This document shows, piece by piece, positions 22,324 to 32,151 of a stretch of DNA of 64,000 nucleotides (position 1 is its first letter; every line of letters starts with the position of its first letter). This DNA comes from Pleurotus ostreatus/Saccharomyces cerevisiae fusant (Eukaryota; Opisthokonta): NCBI GenBank assembly GCA_024196135.1, contig JAMQCK010000077.1:24913-88912 (forward strand), read 5' to 3'. A program made the translations under genes and the position numbers. The notes beneath the pieces are model-generated. The model was given only the letters and a program-made list of their open reading frames with translations, was not told the origin of the DNA and did not search any database.

Positions 22324-25170
22324 CTACGACGGCGACGTGGAGGACGCGAAGAGCTTGACCAGGCCGTCGGCGCCCGCGCTGGCGAGGACCGGCATGGTCG
22401 GATGGAACTCGAGGTCGAGCACGCCCTCGCGGCCCTTTTCGCGCGCGGCAGTGAGCTCCTGGATGCACTCGCGCGTGCCGAGGAGGTCCCAGAAGCGCAC
22501 GGAGCAGTCGTGGCTGCCGGAAACGAGGGAGAGGCCGGCGGCGTCGATGGACAGGGCAGTGACGCCGTCGAGGTGCGCGAGCATGGAGTGCGTACATTGA
22601 CCTGACAGAGGGGTTAGAGGGAAGAATATCGTGATGTAAGGAGAAAGCGCACCTGTAGTGAGGTCGAATATGCGGATGAACTTATCCTCGTGCGCAGTGA
22701 CGAGCAAGGGCGATGTAGGATGGGACACGATCCTGTTGACCTGCGTCGCAGGTGTACCATCTGCGAAGTATGTCAGCAACATCGACTACCCTTCAGGAGT
22801 TTGCGTACCATAGCTAATGTCGCTCGCCAACCGCGCGACTTCCTTGCCGGAAGCAATGTCGAAGATTTTAACGACGGCATTTTGGTATGCTACCGCAACC
22901 CGCTTGAGGTCCGTCTTCAACGCCTCGACGGAAGTCGCGCCAGGGAAGGTGCCGTCCTCCTCCAACAATTCCTTGTCGTGCTGGTCGTCCTCGTCCGTGA
23001 TGCCGTTGTAGCCCCAGCTCATGCGCAGCTCGCCGCCACCACTTGGTCCAGAGACGTCCCAGACCTTCACCCTGCCCTCGGCGCCGCAGCTGATCAAGGT
23101 GCTCTCGTCGCGCACGAGTGCGAGATCCCAAACGGCGTCGGTGTGTCCGATGAGCTCACCGCGAGCTCTCGTCTCGTCATACGGCGCGTAGGTAGTATGA
23201 TGCGGGGATGGGAGCGCCCATATCCGGATGGAGGAGTCCAGGGAGGCAGAGTACAGCAGACCCTTCGACGGCGAGTGAATGAGCCGCGTGATGCCTGCAC
23301 TGTGTCCTCGCAAGGTCAACTGGGGCTCGACCTCGACCGCGGGACGACCGCTAGACTAGGGCATCAGCGCAAGTTCGATTGCTCCAAGACAATAAGAGCA
23401 CTAACGCGGCTGTCGCGAGGCTGGAAACGTCCATACGCCAGATCTTGACCGTGCAATCGTCACCGCCAGTAGCGAGGCATAGCTCCGTCGGGTGGAATGC
23501 TACTGCGCGAACTGTGTCGAGGTGACTGCGATCCATGTCAGTTTCAATGGCTCCTGCCGCACAAGTAGAGCATTCATTCACCTTCTCAAAGTGCGCCTAG
23601 GATGCCATTTCTTGTTAGAGCTCTCGCTCTCACTCGTAACACCATCCTCCTCCTCCACGGACTGGTCAGGGCCTTCCTCCTCGCCCTCGTGCTGCCACCC
23701 AGCAGCGTTGACACTGCGGTCATGAGCCTGTTTTAATTGCTCCCTCCATGACCCGGCGTCATCGGGTCGAAAGATCGCAGTAATTTGGCGTGACTCGCCC
23801 TGTTGCGCGCCTTCGCTCTCCTCCGACTGTTGCTGCTGTTGTCCAGAAGGCTGCTGCTGGTTCTGCTGCTGCATACCAGCTGCCGCCATGGGGTCCCGTC
23901 TCTCGAGAGGTCCGCTCGACGCCGGAGCGCTCGATGGGCCGCTCAGGAGTGCCTGGTTCGCCGTGTTGAGAGTGATAGTGCCGCCAGCGTTCATGCCGTT
24001 GATCATCGCTGGGAATTCTTTCCCAGACGCGACGTCGGGCATGACCTTGCGGGGCCGCCCATTATACGCGTCCATAGGAACGTTAGGAAGAGTGAGGGTT
24101 CCGGGAATTTGGTGCTGTTGCGCGGGGCTGTTGGACCCCGTATTGGGGCCATTAGAGTTGAGGCCAGAGTTAATGGGGAAGGCAGACGGCGGGCCATTGT
24201 TCATGGCGAGTGAGGTGCTGACGAGGGGACGGTTAGGAAGAGGGTTCATGGCCTGCGGCGAGGTGAGGTAGGTGATTTCCTGCAAACATCTGTAGGGCGG
24301 GGTGAATGAGTCGGTCAACGGAGGAACACGTGTCACACATACTGCTTGAGATAGTCCCGACTGCGCGCGCGGCTCTTCGGGTCTCGCCCTGGGGGAGGCT
24401 TGCCCAAGCCGGACGCGATGCTCATGGAGGGTTGGATGGACAGCGAGGCGGTACTAGGGCCCCATGTCGGGTTGAGAACACCTCCCCATGACCCAGGGCG
24501 CGTATTCGACCCGCCCGCGTTGCCGTTCGGCACTCGAGCATCTGGCAAAGGAGAATCTGCGATGCATGGTCAGCATGCTCTGTGGGGTGCTGCGACCAAT
24601 GACGTGCCTTCGCTTCGTGGGGAGCTGCCGCTGCTCTCCTCCTTGTGCTCCGTGTCGCCCGGCTTCCCCACCGTCTGCGCCTGAATTTGCGCAAGCTTTG
24701 TCGGGGGGACGGATGCAGGCTGCGTGAGCTGCTTCGACCTGGCGACGTGGGGGTGAATAATACAGTCAAGACGCGCGGCGGAATGTCCCTTGCCGTTCCA
24801 TCCTTAGGGCGTATTCGAGCATCTTGATACGCCGCATGAGGTCGAGCTTCACATTCTCGAACGACCGCCGCTCTCCCTCGAGCAGGGCTATACGCGCCTA
24901 CGCGACATTAGCTCGAGGACACGAAAAAGGACGCGATTGTCGCGCACCCGCATCTCAGCGCGTTCGATCTCCCACTCGTTTCGGTCGCGCTCGTATCTGC
25001 GCCATTCCGTTTGCAGGAAGTGGAGCACGCTGCTCAGGGTGAAGTCCTGGCCATTCTGGGGTGGCGGGAGCGGGAGGCCTTGCCGGTCTTGCGCCTGGCC
25101 CTGTTGATTTTGCTGGTTCTGCAGGCCGTTCGGGTTTTGCTGCTGGAGGCCGTGTGGAGGGCCTAACATG
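22324..25170 (-). CDS. Striatin homologue (STRIPAK scaffold, WD40)
   Basis: Scaffold subunit of the STRIPAK phosphatase-kinase complex (Sordaria PRO11 / yeast Far8 family). The ATG at 25170 begins [17 protein letters not shown], a Q/N-rich stretch, then the striatin N-terminal signature with its caveolin-binding-like and coiled-coil parts ([20 protein letters not shown], later [15 protein letters not shown]). A disordered Q/N/P-rich middle (about 24300-23600) contains a run of glutamines. The C-terminus is a WD40 propeller: [20 protein letters not shown], then repeats at about 23320-22790, and last [16 protein letters not shown] at 22324. An in-frame TTG upstream (25253) is not used here as a start. 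In filamentous fungi the complex controls hyphal fusion, septation and fruiting-body development. Confidence 0.88.
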
Positions 25171-25510
25171 GGAAATATGCGTCTCGGCGACTGCGGCCGG
25201 GGAGAAGAGGTCGAGGTGAACGCGGGAGACGAGGAGGACGAGGTTGGCACCAAGCGCTACGACAACGAAGTTGCATATGGCAATCAAACAAATGCAAATA
25301 AGGCGGCCTTTTACTTTTCTTTGGAGTCCGTGCCACCTCTTGACACGCATTATGCACGGGACTGGTCCTTCGACTGCTTTCCGATTATACATGGCATAGG
25401 TTTGGGAAGATTACAGAGCAAGCAAACAGGACAATCAGACAGCCTCAATCCTCCGCTACCAAGCACGCTACATGACCCAAGACCCACTAACACTGAATCC
25501 GCGATCAAGT
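25171..25510. other. Intergenic between TMA7 3' end and striatin 5' end
   Basis: About 340 bp holding the 3' flank of TMA7 and the presumed promoter and leader of striatin, both on the minus strand. No distinct motif was recognised. Confidence 0.5.
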
Positions 25511-25907
25511 TTACTTCTTGCCAGACCTGCAAGGGGGACAAACCATCAGCAGATGCACTGAGTGATAGAAGGCGAAGCTAACTTCTTGATACCACCTCCA
25601 GGAGCGCCGCCTAGAAGACCATGATGAGGATTTCGACAACCTCGGGAACACACACGTACCCTTCGCAGCTGCAGGAGGGCTGTGAGCAAGAGATCGGCCA
25701 AGAAGTGCAGATCAGACAAACCTTTGGCCTGCGCCTCCTTCAACGCTGCCTGCTCGGCCTTCTTCTTCTCGAGGAACGCCTTGTCGTCCTCATCAAGGTC
25801 GGCCTTGCTCTTCTTGGGGGCCTGGAGACACGATGAGCGATGCCACCACGCGATCACGGTGCGCCCACCTTCAATGGCTTAAGCTTGCCTCCCTGGCGTC
25901 CCGACAT
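25511..25907 (-). CDS. tma7: Translation machinery-associated protein 7 (TMA7)
   Basis: Five exons give exactly 63 residues, the normal size of TMA7 (64 in yeast). Exon 1 encodes MSGRQGGKLKPLK, exon 2 APKKSKADLDEDDKAFLEKK and the rest of the charged helix, exon 3 only 9 nt (25660-25668, CTGCGAAGG), exon 4 GGAPGGGIK, and exon 5 the terminal SGKK and TAA at 25511. The joined C-terminus G-G-G-I-K-K-S-G-K-K is the family signature, which confirms the splice pattern. Each intron has GT-AG ends. TMA7 is a small, very basic ribosome-associated protein present across eukaryotes; its exact role is unclear. Reading through without splicing gives a different, non-conserved tail. Confidence 0.88.
25660..25668 (-). 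other. tma7: 9-nt microexon of TMA7
   Basis: CTGCGAAGG on the minus strand is preceded by CTCCTGCAG and followed by GTACGTGTG. It contributes the residues A-A-K-G across its two borders (phase 1 on both sides). Without it, in-frame length stays a multiple of three but three residues are lost. Confidence 0.8.
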
Positions 25908-26710
25908 GATGCTCGAGTGGTGCTGACTGGTGTGGGTGGGGGGAGAAAGCAGACTACAGGAGCAGTGCCCTCCACGTGGTTAATAAGCGCCGGCGCCTCC
26001 GTCGATCGATCGAGGCGGTGCCCTCTCTGGGCAGGCCCGCGCAATGGTCGGCGATCCAGGCGGGCAACGTGCCTTCATGAGCGACTTCTCCTGGACGGCT
26101 ATGAAGAGATATGCGAAGGCTCTATACGAGCGCAAATCCCTCTCCCCGATATAACACTTGCACCACGGGAACTGTACCTCAAGCTCGGCTGAACCTGAGA
26201 GTCCTGGAACTCAACGTCCCCCACTTACGCCACTCCCTCCCTTCTTCGGCGGACGTACTAGGTGAGTAAGGAGTGCACGTTCATTCCTGCTCATCCATTG
26301 TACCCACGTCTTCCACCAACAAATGCCTTAGTTCCGGCATGTGATCGCTGATACGCAGTCTCCCACCGTAAGGTCGCGCCCAAGTGCTGCCTGCGGTCCC
26401 CCGCGGTCGAATGCGGAACCCTCCCCAAAGGAAGGCTAACGCTGGCCCACGTCACAATAAGTGATCTTATCTTCACATGCGCTGTGCGAACGGGCTGCCA
26501 TTTGGCCCGTTTCACGGTTGTCGCAATCATGGGCCCGCGGTGGGATGCTTCCTGATCACACGTTCGGGGTGGTGAGGTGAGCAGGTGCGAGCCGCATATA
26601 TATCGGCGTGTGGTGGGAGGTACCCGTTGCGCACGCCGTCTCTCGCTACACCCACCTAGGCCTTTCGCCCTTCCCTCGTTGTTCGTCGTTGGCCTCGGGT
26701 CCTTGTCAAT
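25908..26710. promoter_or_regulatory. Divergent upstream region of TMA7 and the first VPS62-like gene
   Basis: About 800 bp with no supported gene. An ATATATAT box at 26596-26603 lies about 110 bp before the VPS62-like ATG and is a plausible core promoter element. Confidence 0.45.
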
Positions 26711-27925
26711 ATGCCGCGTCGCATGTCACTCATTTCTGCCACTCTCTCTTGTCTGGCAAATATCGTCATTGGGTACCCTTCCAAATGCTTCCAAGCACGG
26801 GTTACTGCGATCCCGGACTACGCCCTCACCTACGCGCCGTATACCGTCCTTTATAGCAAGGAGCATTATTTCCCTTCGGATGTGGTGACCCACCTTGAGC
26901 ATACGACTCCAGAGGTACGTGCAGCTTCTAATCACAGCGCCAAGCCAGGTAATTGATCTTACCCATCGCAGGTCAATTATACCGCTATCGCCGACGCTAC
27001 CACCCTCGCAGACCTGAACTCCCTGACCACCGACGCTTACCTCACCTCGAACGACGATGTTGAGACCAATCCCTCCTGGCTCACTTCTATCGACAACAAG
27101 CCCGACGCCGACGGCCTCTCGAAGGCCCCCGCAACCATCATCGCCGTGCAGAAGGACGGCTTCGTAGACGTCTTCTACTTCTACTTCTACTCCTCCGACT
27201 ACGGCAACGATCTGTTCGGCATCGTCTTCGGCAACCACGTTGGCGACTGGGAGCACTCGATGGTGCGGTTTGTGGATGGGGAGCCGACGCATGTGTATCT
27301 GTCGGCGCATAGCAGCGGGTATGCGTATACGTACGATGCGATTGCGAAGGAGGGGAAGCGGCCGAAGGTGTATGTTGCGGATGGGACGCATGCGAATTAT
27401 GCGATTACGGGTACGCAGGAGTATACGTTCGCGGGAAGTGAGTATGGCGTGCAAGGTCGACATGCTGTAAAGCTAACGTCGTACAGGCCTCATCACGGAT
27501 GACACCGACGAGGGTCCATTCTGGGATGTTGCGTTGAATTACCGAGGCTACTGTAAGTGCTCATTCACTGACTTGTCAATGCACATCTAACGGCCGCCGG
27601 CAGGGTTCGACAACGACACCACCACCTTCACTATAGCCGGAGGCGCAGGTACAGGTGGCTCAGCGCAAGACGCCGAGGGCGCGCACTGGCTGCTCTGGAA
27701 AGGCGCATGGGGCGATCAGGAATACCCCGAGGACGACGACAGGCAATATTGCGTTTTCGACATCTCGTGCCACTACGTGAATGGACCAACAGGTAAGGGA
27801 TTTCTTCCTTTGAACGAAGGCAGGGCTGCAACTGAATTGGGTAAACAGGTCCATTGGCGAAGAACCTTGGGCGTACAAAGGTTTGCCAGAACGAGGATGA
27901 TTGTGACATCCTTGATTCCTTATAA
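26711..27925 (+). CDS. Secreted VPS62-family protein (intact copy)
   Basis: The ATG at 26711 (or the second Met at 26723) starts a hydrophobic leader, then IPDYALTYAPYTVLYS. Family blocks follow in order: YLTSNDDVETNPSWL, VDVFYFYFYSSDYGND, GNHVGDWEHSMVRFVDGEPT, YVADGTHANYAITGTQEYTF, DEGPFWDVALNYRGY, and the Cys-containing tail VCQNEDDCDILDSL, with stop 27923-27925. Introns lie near 26915-26971, 27438-27486, 27553-27602 and 27792-27848. These blocks match the fungal Vps62/DUF946 family; yeast Vps62 was named from a vacuolar-sorting screen, but the secreted fungal members have no proven biochemical role. A frameshifted paralogue lies 29 kb downstream (56067). Compared with that copy, this gene has no intron inside the YFYFYS...GNHVGD region. 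Confidence 0.8.
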
Positions 27926-28579
27926 TTGCTATACCCTCACATGTAACGACCCCTACGACCATTCACGACTTTCACGCTCACGAAGCACCTTGATTTCCCC
28001 TCAGCTCCCGAGTCCAGGCCATGAAGCAACAGAAACCACACATACGGCCAGCGTGCAGGGCGCTGGGCAGGTATTGATATCGTATGTGTTGCCAGTGCTC
28101 TACGCGTTCGAATGCCGATGCATAAATCGACGCGGTAGGCAGTTCATGAACGGCAAATGACGCTCGACGGGCAAAAATACTGTGAGCTAGTCCTTCATGA
28201 GCATAGGAAGTGGACATCGTCTGCGCTCGTTGATGGTATTTTGGGGAATGATCCACGGTGAGGAGGGATCTTCAGGACACCGCAAGCCTGGTGACCTTTT
28301 GACCATGCCGACGCCAAGGCTGTATGCCAACTGTATGGCTCGAGCTCGACCCCGTGCGCCCGAAATATGCCACAATAGACAGCTCAAATTTTTTGCAAGT
28401 CGTCGGCTGACAGGCTCCCACTTGAGTTGCACACTCGCATCGTCTTCGCGGTTTCTCGTGCCCACGCGAGTGTAAAAATACGACTTGAACATAGAAACAC
28501 GTGCGAAGGTTGCCATGATCGGAATCAACAAGTTGCTTCGCGGATCAACGTTGGCCGAGAAGCCGGGAGGCGGGGCGAC
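27926..28579. other. Intergenic, left flank of the MITE-like element
   Basis: About 650 bp. No gene, RNA or repeat was recognised before the target-site duplication at 28580. Confidence 0.6.
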
Positions 28580-28587
28580 GGAACGGC
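28580..28587. repeat. Left target-site duplication GGAACGGC
   Basis: This 8-bp word is repeated exactly, in direct orientation, at 29054-29061 on the other side of the element. Confidence 0.8.
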
Positions 28588-29053
28588 AGGACCCCTGATA
28601 ATAGGCGGGGAGCTCAGTACCCACTTTTGGACATTTTGGACGATTTTGGACCCCCTAGGTCGAAAAAAATGACGGACATCTGGGCCAAAATCGCTGGGAA
28701 GTCAGAGGAAAAGTCGGACATATGAGCTCAAATCGACCAATTTCAAGAGCGTGTAGCCCAGCGGCTAAGCGTCGACAAAAATGAAAGTGGCCGCAAGTTC
28801 GAGCCCGCGTCGCAGAAGAGCGGTTTCAAGGCCGTAGACGCTGCCCGAGGCGAAAATCAAGAAAAAATGAGGCCAAAAATTAAATTTTTGAAGGTCGATG
28901 GCCGATTTTGGACAAATTTGAGGTCCAAAAGGCCAAAAGGTCGGAAGAAATGTCGGACAAAACCCCCTAAAAGTGGCCAAAAAATGTCGGACATTTAGGT
29001 GCCTAAATTGGGGGTCCGCGGAACTGACCTCTTGGGCGACTATCAGGGGTCCT
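28588..29053. mobile_element. 466-bp MITE-like non-autonomous DNA element with 8-bp TSD
   Basis: The element begins with AGGACCCCTGATA and ends with its exact reverse complement TATCAGGGGTCCT: 13 perfect terminal inverted bases. Weaker inverted similarity continues further in (GAGCTCAGTACC against GAGGTCAGTTCC). The perfect 8-bp duplication GGAACGGC flanks both ends. An 8-bp duplication is typical of hAT-superfamily transposition (P elements and some others also make 8 bp). The interior is AT-richer than its flanks, with many GGACAT/CCAAAA-like words, and has no transposase frame, so movement would need an enzyme from elsewhere. The intact ends and perfect duplication suggest a fairly recent insertion. 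It sits in intergenic DNA 660 bp after the VPS62-like gene and 460 bp before the amylase gene. Confidence 0.82.
28754..28889 (+). promoter_or_regulatory. tRNA-like Pol III A box, B box and T-run inside the MITE
   Basis: A-box TAGCCCAGCGG at 28754-28764 fits the TRGCNNARYGG consensus, and B-box GTTCGAGCC at 28797-28805 fits GWTCRANNC exactly. The spacing (32 nt between boxes) is normal for tRNA-type promoters, and a T5 run at 28885-28889 could end transcription. The T-stem around the B box keeps only part of its pairing and no clean cloverleaf forms, so this is a tRNA-derived segment and not a working tRNA gene. Transcription is inferred, not shown. Confidence 0.5.
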
Positions 29054-29061
29054 GGAACGGC
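29054..29061. repeat. Right target-site duplication GGAACGGC
   Basis: Exact copy of 28580-28587. Confidence 0.8.
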
Positions 29062-29513
29062 AAAGCCCGAGCCCCCCGGGGATGCGAGGAGTGCTGCGCT
29101 TGGTGATGCTTGCGCCCCACCACCATCTGGCGTCGGTCACGGCATAACTAAAGTCGAACTTGGGCGTGAAGTGTGTCCTTATGCAGCACAATAGACGTCA
29201 AAAGCTCGCCTGCTCGACGGCGGGATGACTGGCGAGGGACCGTGGAAACACCGCCCAGAACACGGCGTCAGTTGTGCCGTTTGATCCCCTGTGTATGGCC
29301 GCATGGACCTAGGTTCCGCGCTGCTAGGCTGGATCACGCGCCCGATCCCGTTGCCCTGCTCTTCTCTCCCCGCTCTCCTTCCTTTCCCTCTTTCCACTGC
29401 CTTTTCCTCAGGTCGCGCGGGCTACGTACCCTGCCCGCTCAATCCCAGACCCCGCGCTGGACTAATAGCGCCCCCCTCACATTCTTTCCTCCCTCAGTCC
29501 TTTCCGCTCACCC
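29062..29513. other. Upstream region of the alpha-amylase gene
   Basis: About 450 bp with a C/T-rich stretch (about 29355-29500) just before the ATG, a common feature of strongly expressed fungal promoters. No TATA box was recognised. Confidence 0.45.
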
Positions 29514-31731
29514 ATGGCGACTCGCTCAATTTCTTTGCTCGCCCTTGCCGCGCTCCTTGCCCCGCGCTGCGTCCAGGTAGCACTGGCAGCTACTGCAGAC
29601 GACTGGCGCGGGCGCAGCATATACCAGTGCGTTTCGCCTTTGCCTCATACCTATACTTCCACCTAATACCTCGCCCAGGGTGCTCACCGACCGCTTCGCG
29701 CTGCCGGAAGGCGCAGACACCAGCGCGTGCAAGGTTGAGGACCAGACTTGGTGCGGTGGCACATGGAACACGTTCGTCGCGCACCTCTACACATTACTTG
29801 CTGGCATGCTCATGTCCCCCGCCAGAATCCGCGAAAACCTCGACTATATTCAGGACGCCGGCTTCACCGCATGTGAGCTACCTCGCTGCTTTCCCCTCGC
29901 CGTATGCTGACTCGATGCACAGTGTGGATCAGTCCAGTGAACCAGAACTATGATGGCGAACGCTCAGCGTACGGCGACGCCTACCACGGCTATTGGATCA
30001 AGGATATCTCGAAGCTGAACGACCGCTTTGGGACGGCGGACGATCTCAAGGCGCTCTCGGATGAGCTTCACAAGCGCGACATGTACTTGATGGTCGACGT
30101 CGTTGTCAACAACGTTATGGCTACCTCTACCGACCCTGATTTCTCACAATACTACTTCAAGGACAAGGTACGTTAGGCCGTCTTCCCTGCCTGACGTCGC
30201 TCACAGACTGACAGGACCAATACCACCCGTACTGTGGTATCGAGTGGGGCAACAGCACGAGCGAGCAGGACTGCTGGCTCGGTGACGAGAAGGTTCCCCT
30301 TCCGGATCTGGACACGAGGAACGCCGACGTAATCAGCGGGTACCAGTCTTGGGTCAAGGAGCTTGTGCAGACGTACAACATTGACGGTCTTCGTATTGAC
30401 GGTACGCGCTCTTTTCCTCGCCGCGGTAGATTTGACAACTGATCCTGCCGAAGCCGCTAAGCACGTCAACATCGATTTCTGGTCAGATTTCTGCAAAGCG
30501 GCCGGCGTCTTCTGCATCGGCGAAGTCTTCGGTGGTGACAACGTCGAGTACGTGCTTCCATTGTTTTGCCGAACCTATACACTCACACCGCCTGCAGCGC
30601 CTTGGCGCAATACCAGGGTCCCCTCGACTCCGTCTTGAACTTCAACATGTACACTGCTCTCATGTCGGCGTTCAAGATCCCTGGCGACTTGGATGTCACC
30701 AAGATCACCAACACGCTCGATGAGTCCAAGGAGAAGTTCAAGGTTTGTTCGTTCGCCAAGTCACGGTACCGCGCTAAGTGGGTGTCGTAATGCAGGACAT
30801 AACCGTCCTCGGCAACTTCCTCGAGAACCAGGACTTGCCGCGCTGGCATAACCAGTCTGTGGATCCGCAATCGCTCTAGTGAGTCTAGCTGCACACTCGT
30901 CTGTTCGCTGGCGCTCATTTCATCGCAGCAATGCTATGACGTACACGTTTATGTCGAGCGGTATACCCATCATGTACTATGGTCAAGAGCAGTACTTCTC
31001 CGGTGTCGGTGACCCGGTACGTAGTGCTTCTGTCAGCATACACGTCCCATTTCTGACTCGAAGCAGTACAACCGCGAGCCGCTCTGGCAATCAAACTACG
31101 AGAAGACGATCGCCTACAACCTGACTGCGACGTTGAACAAGGCGAGTTCACGCGCTAGCCATGTCATCCGTCTTATGCTGAAGTCGCCGTAGTTCAGAAA
31201 CCATCTTGTTAGCACGACCGACTGGGCGACCCAGGATATGACCGTCTTGACGACGAGCAAATATGGCATTGGCTTTACCAAGGGCGAGGTCATCACCGTC
31301 CTTACGAACATTGGTTCGCCCGCGCAGAATGGCACGCAGATAGCGGTCAAGTCGCCCTACGGCCCAAGCTATGCTATGACTGAGTTAGTTGTGCACCACT
31401 CTGTCCACTGTATCGACGGCTGATCATTCGCAGCGTGCTGACGTGTCAGCAATGGGTTACCTCGTCCGAAGGCATGCTGGACGTCGAGTACACCGCTGGC
31501 GGCAAACCAGGTCAGTAGAGCGCTAGCGTCAATCAACCATCCACTCACACCGCTGCAGTTATCCTGGTACCGGAGAAGTTGCTCTCTGGCTCCGGCCTTT
31601 GCGGCCAAGATTCGAATCTGTCCGGCAATTCGAGGTCGCAGGACTCTAACGACGGCGCGGTGAATGTGGTCTCGCGGCTTTATGCCACCTTATTGTCTGC
31701 CGTTCTCATCTTCGTTGCATGGCCTTGGTAG
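29514..31731 (+). CDS. Alpha-amylase (GH13), predicted GPI-anchored
   Basis: Endo-hydrolase of alpha-1,4-glucan. The signal peptide starts [16 protein letters not shown]; a short intron then joins GRSIYQ to [18 protein letters not shown]. The GH13 regions are present in order: VDVVVNNV (region I; the usual His is replaced by Asn in V-V-N-N-V), DGLRID (nucleophile Asp, then [10 protein letters not shown]), [11 protein letters not shown] (acid/base Glu) and [12 protein letters not shown] (third Asp). About ten exons are interrupted by short introns. The C-terminus has a Ser/Asn-rich linker ([13 protein letters not shown]) and a terminal hydrophobic tail ([16 protein letters not shown]), the pattern of a GPI-anchoring signal, so the enzyme may sit at the cell wall or membrane. 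In fungi such GPI-type amylases have been tied to cell-wall alpha-glucan as well as to starch use. About 560 residues. Confidence 0.87.
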
Positions 31732-32151
31732 TAGTTGCCTCGGCCGCCTCTCATTCTCCCTCCCGGTGTATAGTACGACGGGCCTTTGTTGTTGTTGTGG
31801 AGTTGGTGTTGGGGAACAATTGTACTATACTTTCGGTTGCAATACTGGTACTGGCACTTGATAATGGATTTGTGCATCAAGGAAGCAGCTGCTGCAGCAT
31901 GGGAGTAACGGATCGTCACACGTCACTGGTTCTCAATTTTGATGTCCAAGTTTGGACGTGTTTGGCCACGACGTCGACAAACGCGGTAGCTGGTGCTGAG
32001 CGCATCTTTCTCGTCTTGCACTCATCAGGCGCCGACGCGCGCCGCCCACCTCATTTCTGGCGTATACCCCAAACATCAGCTCAAAACGGCGACGGGACCT
32101 GGAAGCAGTGGGAACGTTTCCCGACGTTCGACGCCGTCCAGGTCGTCCCAC
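31732..32151. other. Intergenic, amylase 3' end to NOT1 start
   Basis: About 420 bp. It holds the amylase 3' flank and the presumed NOT1 promoter; no distinct motif was recognised. Confidence 0.5.

Noticed and set aside
25171..25253. Striatin start at 25253
   Set aside because: The codon there is TTG; the ATG at 25170 fits the family N-terminus.
28748..28818. Functional tRNA gene
   Set aside because: A and B boxes are good, but the acceptor and T stems do not pair properly and no clean anticodon arm forms; annotated as a tRNA-like promoter segment inside the MITE.
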